A stretch of DNA of 64,000 nucleotides from Halomarinibacterium sp041392125 (GCA_041392125.1 JAWKMR010000005.1:186001-250000), one strand, 5' to 3'. Counted from the stretch's first letter, positions 9,163-19,170 are shown. Notes: a model not told the origin generated them from the letters alone. Translations and numbers: made by a program.

Positions 9163-9210
9163 ATCCAGAGACATTTAAACGCCCCACAATTAAAACCACT
9201 AATTAGGTAG

Positions 9211-9552
9211 ATGAAGCTTTTAAAATTCATAAAACAGTATTTTTTGTGGACAATTTTATCGCTCTTATTGGGTTTTACCTACACCCTAACGTTATTGGGG
9301 GCCATTAAAATACCCAAAAAAGGGCTTTCGTATTTATTGTATCTTTTTTACCAATGGGGGGTTATTTATATTGGACTTATAGTGGGTTTCATAATTGGTT
9401 TGTTGTATATACTTGTTGATGTTTTTTATCTAAAAAACAAACTCAAGAACGCTACACGCCCAGCACTAACAAGATTTGGAGTACTTTTAGCAATTGTACT
9501 CTTTGTATGGATTACGCATTATATATTAGAAAAAGTTATAGATATTATTTAA
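9211..9552 (+). CDS. Integral membrane protein with three helices, unknown function
   Basis: The 113-residue protein has hydrophobic segments near 13-33, 48-72 and 88-108, and a short basic N-terminus. No family was recognised. Its stop codon is directly followed by the ATG of the next gene at 9553, so the two are translationally coupled and probably work together at the inner membrane. It is the first gene of a five-to-six gene run (9211-14940) of membrane and lipoproteins, all on the plus strand. Confidence 0.65.
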   Translation: MKLLKFIKQYFLWTILSLLLGFTYTLTLLGAIKIPKKGLSYLLYLFYQWGVIYIGLIVGFIIGLLYILVDVFYLKNKLKNATRPALTRFGVLLAIVLFVWITHYILEKVIDII

Positions 9553-10158
9553 ATGGAACTAGTTTTTATTTTCATACTACTTTCTTTCATTGGTTTTTTG
9601 GTATTTCTAATATTCAAATTATTGAAATGGATTTTGAAGAAAAAAGAGCGAAAAAATGTCGCATTAATTATAATTTCAATGGTTGCTTTTAGTATGACTA
9701 TAAATCATCTTTTCTTCAAAAAAATGCACTTTATTCAATCCAATGTATATTCTAACTTGTATCTCATAAAATACCCGGAAAAAAACCAAACTCTTTTGCA
9801 AAAAGCCATCAAGGAAAAAATTATAGAACACTTTCAAACTGAACATAAAATGGAAAAAAAACTTGCGTATACAGGAGATAACGGCATTTATTTTTATGAA
9901 TACACCAATGGTTTTTCCTTCGATGGTTTTTTGGAAGCAGGTACCGCACATTTTATTGAAAACGAAGAGGACCCCGGCGGTTTTGTTTCGGAAGAATTAA
10001 ATATGTACACCCAATTCCAACTAGCCGATTTTTACTTTGAACCATGTAAAACAGACTCCACCTTGTATTGCGGGGAAATAAACTATTTAAAAGAACGAGA
10101 ATTGGTTGCAATAGATAGCATACAACAGCTTACCATTAATAAAACCCACATTAAATGA
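9553..10158 (+). CDS. Membrane-anchored protein with C-terminal soluble domain, unknown function
   Basis: This 201-residue protein has two N-terminal membrane helices (about 3-24 and 36-53) separated by a basic loop (KWILKKKERKN), then a ~145-residue soluble domain. The soluble part is mixed alpha/beta, with a Tyr/Phe-rich strand region and two Cys near the C-terminus (PCKTD and YCGEI) that could form a disulphide outside the cytoplasm. No family was recognised. It abuts the upstream gene and overlaps the downstream lipoprotein gene by 4 bases (ATGA). Confidence 0.65.
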   Translation: MELVFIFILLSFIGFLVFLIFKLLKWILKKKERKNVALIIISMVAFSMTINHLFFKKMHFIQSNVYSNLYLIKYPEKNQTLLQKAIKEKIIEHFQTEHKMEKKLAYTGDNGIYFYEYTNGFSFDGFLEAGTAHFIENEEDPGGFVSEELNMYTQFQLADFYFEPCKTDSTLYCGEINYLKERELVAIDSIQQLTINKTHIK

Positions 10159-11456
10159 AACTCCTCCCATTTTTGCTTACGCTACTGTTCTTTTCCTGCA
10201 AAAAGCACCCAAATTCCACTACAGATCCCCTTCCTGCAGAGGATGCTGTAGAAATTGCAACGGAAACGGAAATGGCTGCGGAAGGAGACTCTCATTATTT
10301 CGACAAAATGCATCAATTTAAAGAGGCCTTTTTTAAACTTCCCTCAAAACTGGTTCCCTTTGAAGAAGCATCTACCTTTAATAGTTTTATGGATAAAGAT
10401 GGTTTTGAGTCAATAGATGCAGAAGCTTTTTCATTACCCAAAATCTACGAAAATTGGTATAGAGAAGATTATGATTTTCAAGCCATTTCTGGGTACCGTT
10501 TACAACTTTCGGAAGATTTTTATACCGCGGTTTTAACGGTGATTATCAACAACAATACAATGCAAAGCATTCTTATAAACTATAACAATTTAGGTGTTCC
10601 AATCGATTCAGAGCTCGTTGCCTACGATGAAAAAGGGGAAGATGGAATCACAAACTTTTCAAAAATAGAAAAGCACAAAATTACTTATTTCTATACCGTG
10701 GCAACCGAAGAAAGTTTTCCTTATAAGAGTACCGCTCTTATTAAAATTGATTCCTACGGTGAAATGGAAGAAATGGGGAAGGAAGAAATCTTTTTCGATT
10801 TGGTCGCTGAAGTATTCAACATCCCTTTGGGAAAACGAATTGACAGACTCAACGCATTTAAACCCTTGCCCAATAGCCCCAATGAAGCGGTGGTGGTGGT
10901 GCCCGAAATTGCCGCAGGTAACCCGGAAGAAGATTTTTCACTCAACACCCATATCGCTATCGTGAATGTTCAAAACAAGGACATTACCCATCGCTATTAT
11001 GAAAGCCACAAAACCAATGGATGGGTTTCTGACGCTATTAGACTTGATGAGATAGGTATCGATTTTCCTGCTATCTCAGTAAATGAAAAAACCAATCCCA
11101 TTGAAGTAAAAGTTAGATATTATGGCTCATCAAGAGTGAACCCATATTATCAAGAAACAATTTCATTGTTTGTAAAAGAAGGGGAAAATTTAAAAAAAAT
11201 AATGCATCATTTTACAGTAGAAAAATCTGTAGGAGAAATAGATGGCCCTTGTACAGGGACAACATTTTCCGAAAAGAAAGCATTCATTATGGAAAAAGAA
11301 AAAACCAATGGTTTTTTTGATATTTCGATACAAAACACCTTGGTTAAAACCATCGATTTTGAAGATGAAAACGGCGAGTGCCAATCCAAAGACACCACCA
11401 GCCACGAATTCTCCCTTTTAAAATTTGATGGCACTCAATACAAAGAAGATAAATAA
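10155..11456 (+). CDS. Lipoprotein, paralogue of the next gene product, unknown function
   Basis: A 433-residue lipoprotein with signal MKLLPFLLTLLFFSCKK (lipidated Cys15). The C-terminal half shares a clear pattern with the product of 11465-13396: PEIAA, LNTH, ITH..YES.K.NGW.SDAI, a V.YR-like strand, NPY..E.ISL, LKKI, then a Cys. The two genes therefore arose by duplication. The function is unknown; the mature protein is probably a beta-rich domain on the inner face of the outer membrane. It overlaps the upstream membrane-protein gene by 4 bases and lies 8 bases before its paralogue, so it is in the same operon. Confidence 0.75.
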   Translation: MKLLPFLLTLLFFSCKKHPNSTTDPLPAEDAVEIATETEMAAEGDSHYFDKMHQFKEAFFKLPSKLVPFEEASTFNSFMDKDGFESIDAEAFSLPKIYENWYREDYDFQAISGYRLQLSEDFYTAVLTVIINNNTMQSILINYNNLGVPIDSELVAYDEKGEDGITNFSKIEKHKITYFYTVATEESFPYKSTALIKIDSYGEMEEMGKEEIFFDLVAEVFNIPLGKRIDRLNAFKPLPNSPNEAVVVVPEIAAGNPEEDFSLNTHIAIVNVQNKDITHRYYESHKTNGWVSDAIRLDEIGIDFPAISVNEKTNPIEVKVRYYGSSRVNPYYQETISLFVKEGENLKKIMHHFTVEKSVGEIDGPCTGTTFSEKKAFIMEKEKTNGFFDISIQNTLVKTIDFEDENGECQSKDTTSHEFSLLKFDGTQYKEDK

Positions 11457-11464
11457 TTGAGGCG

Positions 11465-13396
11465 ATGAAATCTGTCTTTATGCTAAAATCAACACAAACG
11501 ATTCTGGTTACCCTACTTTCGTTTATTAGTTTGTCTTCGTGTGGTCAGAAACAAAAAGAGAGTGGTCTCTCCAATAATGACACAACAGAAGTGATCGCAG
11601 TGGAAGCAACCGCTCCATTTCAATTTAGCCAACAAAAATTTGACCGTATTATTCAAAGTATCGCAACCAAGCCATTTCCCGTTGTAGACACCTCCAATTT
11701 TGACAATATAACTATTGAAAAGGAATTCAACAAACAAGAAATCGCCCTTTTACAATTGGAAAAAATATATCCCGATATTTTTAAACTCACCCCTACTTTC
11801 AAAGTGCAACCTGCTTATAAAATAACTTTTTCCAAAGATTTTCATTCGGTCGTGTTTACAATTTTTAAAGGGGAGAACGAACTGGAATCTATTTTAATTA
11901 ACTATGATTTAAATGGAAATATCATTGACCATTTAGTTGTTGCTTATGACGAAATTGCCGAAGGATGGTCAAAAAAAGTTGGGTCCATCACAAAAAATTA
12001 CCTAAGGATAGACGCCATTTTTTGGGATGAAATAAAAGAGGTCACTCAAACTACTTTTACAATCAATAATGACGGTAAAATTGAAGTACTATCTTCTACT
12101 AAACTTCACGAATCCATTAAAAATTATGCATTAATCAATAGTATTCTTTTGGATTTAAAACTGGAATGGGCCCAAATAGAAATTGGATATTTAATTTTTG
12201 GAGAACTCTCCCAGGTAACTAAGGAAACCCTTGTGATTATTCCAGAAATTGCTGCAGAAGAGGATGATTTACTCCGTCTTAACACCCATATGGTTTTGGT
12301 AAATGCTCGTACTGGGACCATTACGCATCAATTGTATGAAAGTTATAAGGAGAATGGTTGGCAGAGTGATGCCATTGCTATGGACGCAATCGAAATTGAC
12401 CCCTTAGTATATCGAGTTAGTGAACCTGAAATAGCCTTCGGGATAGTAGTAAAATATAGAAACCATTCGCAGCCCAATCCTTACAGAGAAGAAGTTATTT
12501 CGTTGTATACAAAAGATCATAACACGCTAAAAAAAATACTGGATCATTATCCCATCTACGAAAGTACAGGAAATGTCAATGTAAATAGCTGTTACGCCGA
12601 ACATACCAAAACTAAGAACAAGCTATCTTTTGACACCCTTAAAACAAACGATTACTTCAATATACTTGTTGAAAGTACTTCAATTCAAGAACTTTTTCAA
12701 GAAGATGAAAATGGTGATTGCAATCCTACAGAAACCCTACTTTCAAAGCAAACTAAAGTACTCGCCTACAATGGCAACGTCTATGTGGAGGCAACTTCAA
12801 CCCATCATAAAGGAAACTATCAAAATGTAGACAAGACCAGACAATTTGTGGAATATTATCCAAAAAAATTACAAAATGTTCAAATACCCAATTTTTTTGT
12901 AGAGCACGCTTTTCTTCTAAATAACACTAAAGTGGTGAGCGGTTATTATGAACCCATCGCTGGACAGCTACCACCGCAAGATACTGAAAAAGATTGGGGA
13001 GATCGGCTTTTACTATTGGGCCAAAACAACACCCTTTGGTATCAGTCCAGCGGGGTGGGCGATGTGTACCTCTATGAGCCTCATTTTTATAAAACCACCA
13101 ATAACAATAAAGTCATTATAATTTGCCAGTTGGCTTTTGAATATCCTTTTGGCGGAGAAGTCTTTTTTCTTGAAAATGATTCTATAAAATATATTGGAAG
13201 GCTTGATATTGAAGGCACTGAAGAAGATAATTTTTTAACCGACATTGTAGAAATAACTGAGAAAGGAAGTCGTATGGAGTTTACTTTCAAATCAAACAAA
13301 TTAACATTAGAGCCAGGTTCAAAGAATGAAACTATCATTGAAAATAAAAACATAAAATATGTTTTTGAAAATAATCGGTTGTTCCTTGAAAAATAA
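11465..13396 (+). CDS. Large lipoprotein, extended paralogue of the upstream gene product
   Basis: A 643-residue protein with lipoprotein signal ending SLSSCGQ. The ATG at 11465 or the one at 11480 (MLKSTQ) could be the start; the second gives the more compact signal. Residues ~40-420 match the full length of the 10155 product (PEIAA, LNTH, ITHQLYESYKENGW, SDAIAMD, NPYREEVISLY, LKKI). It then adds ~200 residues that look like a second beta-rich domain (SGYYEP, DRLLLLGQNNTLWYQSSGVG) containing no cysteine of note. No known family is assigned. Tandem position and shared pattern mean a duplication followed by a C-terminal gain in this copy or loss in the other. Confidence 0.75.
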   Translation: MKSVFMLKSTQTILVTLLSFISLSSCGQKQKESGLSNNDTTEVIAVEATAPFQFSQQKFDRIIQSIATKPFPVVDTSNFDNITIEKEFNKQEIALLQLEKIYPDIFKLTPTFKVQPAYKITFSKDFHSVVFTIFKGENELESILINYDLNGNIIDHLVVAYDEIAEGWSKKVGSITKNYLRIDAIFWDEIKEVTQTTFTINNDGKIEVLSSTKLHESIKNYALINSILLDLKLEWAQIEIGYLIFGELSQVTKETLVIIPEIAAEEDDLLRLNTHMVLVNARTGTITHQLYESYKENGWQSDAIAMDAIEIDPLVYRVSEPEIAFGIVVKYRNHSQPNPYREEVISLYTKDHNTLKKILDHYPIYESTGNVNVNSCYAEHTKTKNKLSFDTLKTNDYFNILVESTSIQELFQEDENGDCNPTETLLSKQTKVLAYNGNVYVEATSTHHKGNYQNVDKTRQFVEYYPKKLQNVQIPNFFVEHAFLLNNTKVVSGYYEPIAGQLPPQDTEKDWGDRLLLLGQNNTLWYQSSGVGDVYLYEPHFYKTTNNNKVIIICQLAFEYPFGGEVFFLENDSIKYIGRLDIEGTEEDNFLTDIVEITEKGSRMEFTFKSNKLTLEPGSKNETIIENKNIKYVFENNRLFLEK

Positions 13397-13543
13397 GGTA
13401 TTACACCAATAAATTATACTTTAAAAATGATAAGAATATCCATTGTTAGTATTTTCCATGTATTTACTACTATTTCAATTTCACAAGAAAGACAACAAGA
13501 TGCATGTAAAATAAAATCTTATGGAGCTTACAGTAATAAACCA

Positions 13544-13978
13544 ATGATTTTTAATCTTAAAAAAGCATTTTTACTCATCCTTTTAAGTATTTCTTTTTGG
13601 TCAGCAAAGTCACAAAGTATCCAGAAAAACCTGAATAAAAAACTTATTGCAAAAGTAGGTGACATATGTGAGGAAACCATAGATTCTAATGATTGTGCAG
13701 GTATTGAAATCTATGTAACACTGTTCTTCAACGAACAAAAAGTAACCTTATCAGAAAAAGAAGTAACTACTTGTGGCACAGAAACTATAGTTTTTTCGGG
13801 CACCTATTTTTGGAACATAGCCTCTAATAAGGAAATAACCTTAGATTTTGATTCAAAACAAATAGGAGGCACCTATTTAAAGGAAATGGTATTTGTAGTA
13901 AAAGATTCACTAATTATTGGACGTATTAGACAATTCAATGGACAAGTAACTGAACATATTTTTAAAGAGAAACTATGA
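13544..13978 (+). CDS. Small secreted protein, unknown function
   Basis: With the ATG at 13544 the product is 144 residues and begins with a clear signal peptide (LKKAFLLILLSISFWSAKSQ). The frame extends upstream to an ATG at 13427; those 39 extra residues themselves look like a second signal sequence (VSIFHVFTTISISQ), which would bury the first, so I prefer 13544. The mature part is a lipocalin- or META-like small beta domain with Cys pairs (DICEET, DSNDCAG, TTCGTE). No family is assigned. Its stop overlaps the next lipoprotein gene by 4 bases. Confidence 0.6.
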   Translation: MIFNLKKAFLLILLSISFWSAKSQSIQKNLNKKLIAKVGDICEETIDSNDCAGIEIYVTLFFNEQKVTLSEKEVTTCGTETIVFSGTYFWNIASNKEITLDFDSKQIGGTYLKEMVFVVKDSLIIGRIRQFNGQVTEHIFKEKL

Positions 13979-14940
13979 AACCAAAAACAACTTTAGTAGT
14001 ACTGATCTATGCAATAACCATAGTTCTTAGTTCCTGTAAAAACGAAACTAAAAATACCTCAAAAGAACCTCAAACACAAGAGGTAATAGAAGACACCCTA
14101 ACGCCTCCAAAAAATCAAATTCCAGCGTTTTTTAAAAGTGCCATCAGGCCTAATGAAAAGCTAGACTTGAAAAAACACTACAGCGATACCGTCACATTTA
14201 TTGAGTTCAATAATTACGATTTTGATGAGGTCTTGTTTGGTATCAAAACTAAAAGTGACACAGTATATTTAATTAGCGAAGATCTTTGGGAGGATCAATT
14301 CCTTCCCGAAGACTCCTTAGTCATAACTTGGAAAATAGATAGCCTAAGACCTTCAGGAGATCCAGAAGTTTTAGATTTCACACCATTTCTAGTGGGAGCA
14401 ACAAAAATAATGAACCCCTTACCTATCTCAAAAAATGTCAATGTCGTTTGGAGAGAGAATTTGTATGACGAGACCTTAAAAACCGAAGTAAATACCTTAG
14501 TATTAAATAAAGAATATTTAGAAAATATAAGCCAACAAGAAAGAGCTGCTTTGGGCTTTGTAACCACTTTTATTGGAAACGAATGTGAATGGGATGGAAA
14601 ACCCAATCAAGACAGAAGCAACCTTAACTGCCAATTATTAGATGCACTTAATTTGGGGTATCAATGTTCAGAAAGGCATTTGGGCTTTTTGAGAAACTGG
14701 TTTTCGGAGGACACCATGGCATTAAACAAACTTAAAAGTTGTCCAACGATACCCAATACCGCAACCCTACAAACCGCAATAGATAATATCTCTCTTGAAA
14801 TAGATGACAAAATGCATCGAATCCTAGTTCATTATGAGTATTTAAGCATCAACACAAGAGAAGGGAAAGTCAACAAAGTAAAAAACTTAGCAGAATTCAA
14901 ATTTGACTGTGAAAGTATTATTCATAGCAACACCAAGTAA
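13975..14940 (+). CDS. Lipoprotein, unknown function
   Basis: A 321-residue protein with lipoprotein signal MKPKTTLVVLIYAITIVLSSCK. The mature N-terminal half looks like a small beta domain (FDEVLFGIKTKSDTVYLISE). The C-terminal ~120 residues are helical and contain a Cys pattern (NECEWDG, NLNCQLL, GYQCSER, KSCPTI, FDCES), consistent with a disulphide-bonded periplasmic domain. No family was recognised. ATGA overlap with the upstream gene shows cotranscription; it is the last gene of the 9211-14940 run and is convergent with bshC. Confidence 0.7.
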   Translation: MKPKTTLVVLIYAITIVLSSCKNETKNTSKEPQTQEVIEDTLTPPKNQIPAFFKSAIRPNEKLDLKKHYSDTVTFIEFNNYDFDEVLFGIKTKSDTVYLISEDLWEDQFLPEDSLVITWKIDSLRPSGDPEVLDFTPFLVGATKIMNPLPISKNVNVVWRENLYDETLKTEVNTLVLNKEYLENISQQERAALGFVTTFIGNECEWDGKPNQDRSNLNCQLLDALNLGYQCSERHLGFLRNWFSEDTMALNKLKSCPTIPNTATLQTAIDNISLEIDDKMHRILVHYEYLSINTREGKVNKVKNLAEFKFDCESIIHSNTK

Positions 14941-14959
14941 GCGCCATATAGAAAAGGGA

Positions 14960-16555
14960 TTATACCGTTAAAACTAAAAATTGAGGGTTTAAAGGCTCCA
15001 ACTCTTTTTTCAAATTAGTAAGTAAGTTGTCACCTAATTCTAAATACTGTTCAGAAAAATTCAAACTACGTTCCTGCAAACTTCCCTTTGGAAACAATTC
15101 ATTTTGAATGGCTGTGAGCCGTTGTAATTGATCTGCCAAATTACGCTTTTGCGCTTTCAGCAAACGTTTTTCCAGATGATCAAGTCCATTGAGTTGTTTC
15201 TTTTCCTGGGCGGCTACGGCTCCCAAAAAGGAAGCATCGGTTTGTTTTGCCAGCTCGTATAACGCTGAAAATTGTTGTTGTAAATGTTGTTTTTGTGCTG
15301 AAAAATCAATGGTAATTTCTGAAATCTTTTTTGTGAACCACGCTTTTAATTGTTCTGTTTTCTGAAATAATTCGGATATGTGAACTTCCAACTTTTCTAA
15401 TTTTTCTGAAAGTTTCTGAGGCACCAACACTACCGAATTCCGAAGTAATAGTATGGGAAAAGGTATTTCAACAGCATCAAAATAGCCTTTCAACTGAAAC
15501 CAATAGGCCAATTCACCACCACCCCCAATGTAGCAAAGATTAGGCAATATCACTTCTTGATACAAAGGACGTAACAGTGCATTGGGAGAAAACCGTTCTG
15601 GGTGCTGTTGTAATTCTGCAAGAATTTCATCTTTTGAAAAAGAAATATTTGTTTCGTTTATATAAAACACTCCTTCCTTTTCAATAATGCGTTCCCGTAA
15701 TCCTTCCTTCAGATAAAATAAATTGATTTCACGGGGATGAACTTGCTCACCGTATCCTGCATGCACTAAATCTTGCGTCGTTTTGGTTACTTTTTTATGG
15801 GAAAGGTTTTCCGTAAGTTCTTTTTCCGCATATGGAATAAAGGCTTTTTTCAAAGCAGCATCGTTTCCGTCTATTATTACCAACCCATAATCTTTAAACA
15901 ATTCGTTCGCCAAATGGCGTGTGGCATCGGCAAGCGAATTGTGTTTTAAATAACTTTCAGAAAAAAGGTGTAAAAGTTCTTTTGCATTTTTAGAGCCCCC
16001 CCATTCTTGTTGTAGTATATCAAAAACTTCGTGCAAGCCTTCGGTAGAAAGTTCGCCTACCGCACCACCACTGCTTCTATTCCAGCTAAGCTTTTTCCCT
16101 TTAAAATTGAAATAGTTGATTTCCTCAAAATCGTGATCTTCGGTAGCCATCCAATAGATGGGTACAAAATGGTATTTGGGATAGGTTTTATTGAGTTGTT
16201 CCGAAAGGTTTATCGCATCAAAAATCTTATATAAAAAATACAAAGGTCCCGTAAACAAATTAAGTTGGTGGCCTGTGGTAATGGTAAATGTAGTGTCTTC
16301 TTGTAGTGCTTCAATATTTTGTAAGGTAGCTTCGGAAGGAGTACAGGACTCGTATTGTTTTTTTAATTGTTTTAGTAAGGTAGTTCTCGACTGCGATCGA
16401 ACCGACTGTTGTTTTTCTTCGAGTTGAGCTTCAAAATTTTCCAGCTCCGGAAATCGATGGTAAAAAGCGGAAGTACTTTCTTCCTTCGCCAAATAATCAC
16501 ACATCAATTTGGAAAAATAGCCGGTATCGGGATAGGAAATATAGTGTTTTGGCAT
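14960..16555 (-). CDS. bshC: Bacillithiol biosynthesis cysteine-adding enzyme BshC
   Basis: BshC ligates cysteine to glucosaminyl-malate in the last step of bacillithiol synthesis, the low-molecular-weight thiol of many Bacteroidota and Firmicutes. At 531 residues it has the usual length. Diagnostic motifs are TTGHQLNLFTGPLYFLYKI near 93-111, PIYWMATEDHDFEEIN near 132-147 and YIGGGGELAYWFQLKGYF near 343-360, followed by a long coiled-coil C-terminal half. The other bsh genes are not in this window. It is convergent with the upstream plus-strand lipoprotein run. Confidence 0.95.
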   Translation of the reverse strand: MPKHYISYPDTGYFSKLMCDYLAKEESTSAFYHRFPELENFEAQLEEKQQSVRSQSRTTLLKQLKKQYESCTPSEATLQNIEALQEDTTFTITTGHQLNLFTGPLYFLYKIFDAINLSEQLNKTYPKYHFVPIYWMATEDHDFEEINYFNFKGKKLSWNRSSGGAVGELSTEGLHEVFDILQQEWGGSKNAKELLHLFSESYLKHNSLADATRHLANELFKDYGLVIIDGNDAALKKAFIPYAEKELTENLSHKKVTKTTQDLVHAGYGEQVHPREINLFYLKEGLRERIIEKEGVFYINETNISFSKDEILAELQQHPERFSPNALLRPLYQEVILPNLCYIGGGGELAYWFQLKGYFDAVEIPFPILLLRNSVVLVPQKLSEKLEKLEVHISELFQKTEQLKAWFTKKISEITIDFSAQKQHLQQQFSALYELAKQTDASFLGAVAAQEKKQLNGLDHLEKRLLKAQKRNLADQLQRLTAIQNELFPKGSLQERSLNFSEQYLELGDNLLTNLKKELEPLNPQFLVLTV

Positions 16556-16635
16556 ACGGTACTTTCAGCAAGCGTTACAAAAATAATCACTTTCCTTTTT
16601 AGGAAGCCTAAAGATACGTTAATGTTAAAAAATGA

Positions 16636-16665
16636 AAAAGCCTCTCAAAAATTTGAGAGGCTTTT
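16636..16665 (-). terminator. Intrinsic terminator of the TonB receptor gene
   Basis: AAAAGCCTCTCAA and its complement form a 13-bp GC-containing stem between bshC and the receptor stop at 16682. On the minus strand it ends in a short T-run, so it most likely terminates the receptor transcript before bshC. Confidence 0.75.
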
Positions 16666-16681
16666 ACACTTAAAAAATTAA

Positions 16682-19093
16682 CTACAAAGAACCTCTTAAG
16701 GTTACTAAAAAATTTCTACCGGGAGCGCTAATATTAGAAGCAAACGAACGGTAGTTTTGATCCAAAATATTATCCAATTGTAATTGCAGTTGGATGTTAG
16801 CATTAAACTGGTACGCCGTACTTACATTTAATGTAAACCACCCCGGGGTGTATCCATTTACAGGATCTAGAGAATAAGCTTCGTTGTCTTCTCCCAGCAA
16901 ATTGTAATCTTTAGACTTTTTAGGTCCATTGTAAACTACAAAAAAGCTGCTTTTCACTTTGTTCATATTCAAATTGAAATGGGTTCTTCCAAATACCGGC
17001 GGAATATGATCCAAAGGATAATCAATAGGGTCCTGTTGTATTCTACCAAAAGTGTAATTAATGGTATTGGTAATAGAAAAAATAGGGCTAATGTCTGCAT
17101 TCAAATAGCCATTAATCCCGTATATATAGGCTTTGTTAGCATTTACATTGGTTAGAACAACACTTTCTTCTCCGTCATAAATTACGGTAGATTGCCCGTT
17201 AAAGGTTCCGGGGCCGGTAGTAATGGCGTCTCGATACCAGGTATAAAATCCGGTAACACCCAAATGCACTGTTTTTTCAATACTTTTTGAAATGCCCAGC
17301 TCCGCATTATAAGTGTATTCCGGTTTTAAATCGGGGTTGGGCACAACCACTTCTCCGGGAGCCGATTCAAAAACCTTACTCAAATCATCCACATTGGGTG
17401 CTCTAAACCCTGAAGAAGCAATGGCAGTAAAACGCCAATCGGCACCGGGCATATAAATCAGTCCAATATTTCCGTTAATAGCGGTGTTGTTTTGTTTTAC
17501 TTCATCAAACGGAAAGGGGAAGAAGGTTTTGTCGTCAAATTTTGCCTCTAAAGAAACTGTATTTAATCGAAGTCCGTCATTCAAAATCCATTGGTCACTA
17601 ATTTCGTAGGAATGGGTAATATAGGCTGCAAAACTTTTCATTTTGGATCCTCCGTCCGGGTAGCGGGTGTCGAGGGGTGAAGTTGTACCTGTAGAAATAT
17701 CTTCTACATTGGCTTCGGAAGCCACATCGTTCAACCAAGCGTCTAAACCGTAATGGATTTCATTTTTTCCGAAGCGTTTTTCAAAATCGGCGTTAAAAGT
17801 GAAGATATCCAAAGTTTCAATACGATGATTCAAATTATCATTATTGAACCGTCGATCATTTCGGCTTTCTTCAATGTTTTGATAGCCTAAAATGAAGCGA
17901 GCCCCATCAAAAAATCCATTTTCAGCTTTCAGATCTAAGGCATAAGAACCTAAAAGTCGCTTTTGCGGACCGTAATACCATTGTGCAAATCGAGGAAGCC
18001 CATCGCGTACTTGGGTTAAGCGGTCGTAACGAGGAATGTCTGAGGATGTTGAAAATTGAAAGTTGAGAGTATGGGATACATTCTCACTTTGTTTGTATAA
18101 AAACTTCTGCAGGAAATCGTATTGTTTATAACCCGATTGTCGTTGTACATTGGGCTTATTATTTTCAATAACAACATCTTCATTCCCTTGGCGCTCCACA
18201 TAAAAAGTACGCTTTCCGTAGTCGTCATAAAGCTCGTTTCTAAACGCCCCTTGCCGCAAATCGCCAAAATCGGAATACGTAAAACTAGTCAAGGAACCGA
18301 ATTTTTTTGTTCCTAAACTCACATCCACATGGCCTGTTTTTTCTGAATTTGCCGTAGCATAACGGGTAAAAGCATTGGCCTTTACGCGTAATGAATCGGT
18401 ATAGGACAACGATGGATTTTTACTGTAAAAATGCATGACACCTCCCAAGGCATCACTTCCGTATACTACCGATCCCGGGCCGAAAACAACTTCTAAGCGG
18501 TCTAACATGCTATTATCGAGTGTAATTACATTTTGAAGGTGCCCTCCTCTATAAATAGCATTATTCATACGTACACCATCCACCACCATAAGTACTTTAT
18601 TAGTTTCAAAACCACGTAGTACAGGGCTTCCACCACCCATCTGGCTTTTTTGAACAAAGACATTTCCGCTGCTTTGAAGCACATCTGCAGAAGTTTGCTG
18701 ATTTAAGAAAGAGAGTTTTTTTGCATTTAACACCTGAACCGGTTGCGCTACGTCTCTTTGAGACTCCTGAAACCGATTAGCAGAAACAATGACTTCGTCT
18801 AAAACAAACGAATTTTCAGATAACCCAATTTGAAAATTCATAGACGCAAGCGTCTCGTAACTAACCATTTTTACAGAATAATCGGGATGGATAAACCAGA
18901 TTTCCGAAGCATTTTTGAAAGCACTTATCTCTGCTTTTCCTTCGGTATTGGTAGTAACTTTTAAGTTTTCGCCTGCCTCAATAGAAACATTGGCAATAGG
19001 TTGTAAATTGGTTTTATCGTATATTTTGAGGGTTTGCGCAGCCATAATGCTACTGCCAAACACCCCAATACACAAGAGTATTAGGTATTTCAT
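16682..19093 (-). CDS. TonB-dependent outer-membrane receptor (haem/metal-type)
   Basis: An 803-residue receptor. A signal peptide (1-19, ending MAAQ) leads to a carboxypeptidase-D-like beta sandwich (~20-95), a plug domain with QQTSADVLQSSGNVFVQKS, GSPVLRGFETNKVLMVVDGV and GPGSVVYGSDALGGVMHF (~125-225), and a 22-strand barrel ending with the aromatic C-terminal strand NFLVTLRGSL. Plug sequence and length resemble haem/haemoglobin and transition-metal receptors; the substrate cannot be fixed from sequence. The gene at 19171-19698 lies upstream in the same direction (77-base gap) and is probably cotranscribed. A terminator follows. Confidence 0.92.
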   Translation of the reverse strand: MKYLILLCIGVFGSSIMAAQTLKIYDKTNLQPIANVSIEAGENLKVTTNTEGKAEISAFKNASEIWFIHPDYSVKMVSYETLASMNFQIGLSENSFVLDEVIVSANRFQESQRDVAQPVQVLNAKKLSFLNQQTSADVLQSSGNVFVQKSQMGGGSPVLRGFETNKVLMVVDGVRMNNAIYRGGHLQNVITLDNSMLDRLEVVFGPGSVVYGSDALGGVMHFYSKNPSLSYTDSLRVKANAFTRYATANSEKTGHVDVSLGTKKFGSLTSFTYSDFGDLRQGAFRNELYDDYGKRTFYVERQGNEDVVIENNKPNVQRQSGYKQYDFLQKFLYKQSENVSHTLNFQFSTSSDIPRYDRLTQVRDGLPRFAQWYYGPQKRLLGSYALDLKAENGFFDGARFILGYQNIEESRNDRRFNNDNLNHRIETLDIFTFNADFEKRFGKNEIHYGLDAWLNDVASEANVEDISTGTTSPLDTRYPDGGSKMKSFAAYITHSYEISDQWILNDGLRLNTVSLEAKFDDKTFFPFPFDEVKQNNTAINGNIGLIYMPGADWRFTAIASSGFRAPNVDDLSKVFESAPGEVVVPNPDLKPEYTYNAELGISKSIEKTVHLGVTGFYTWYRDAITTGPGTFNGQSTVIYDGEESVVLTNVNANKAYIYGINGYLNADISPIFSITNTINYTFGRIQQDPIDYPLDHIPPVFGRTHFNLNMNKVKSSFFVVYNGPKKSKDYNLLGEDNEAYSLDPVNGYTPGWFTLNVSTAYQFNANIQLQLQLDNILDQNYRSFASNISAPGRNFLVTLRGSL

Positions 19094-19170
19094 TTTTTAA
19101 AAATTTAAGTTGGAATTACTAAACAATTTTCCAAAGGCATCGCGCCTTTGAAAGTGATTTAAAATAGTGT

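Noticed and set aside
13427..13543. N-terminal extension of the small secreted protein
   Set aside because: It would bury the signal peptide beginning at 13544. The extension itself looks signal-like, so the choice is not certain.
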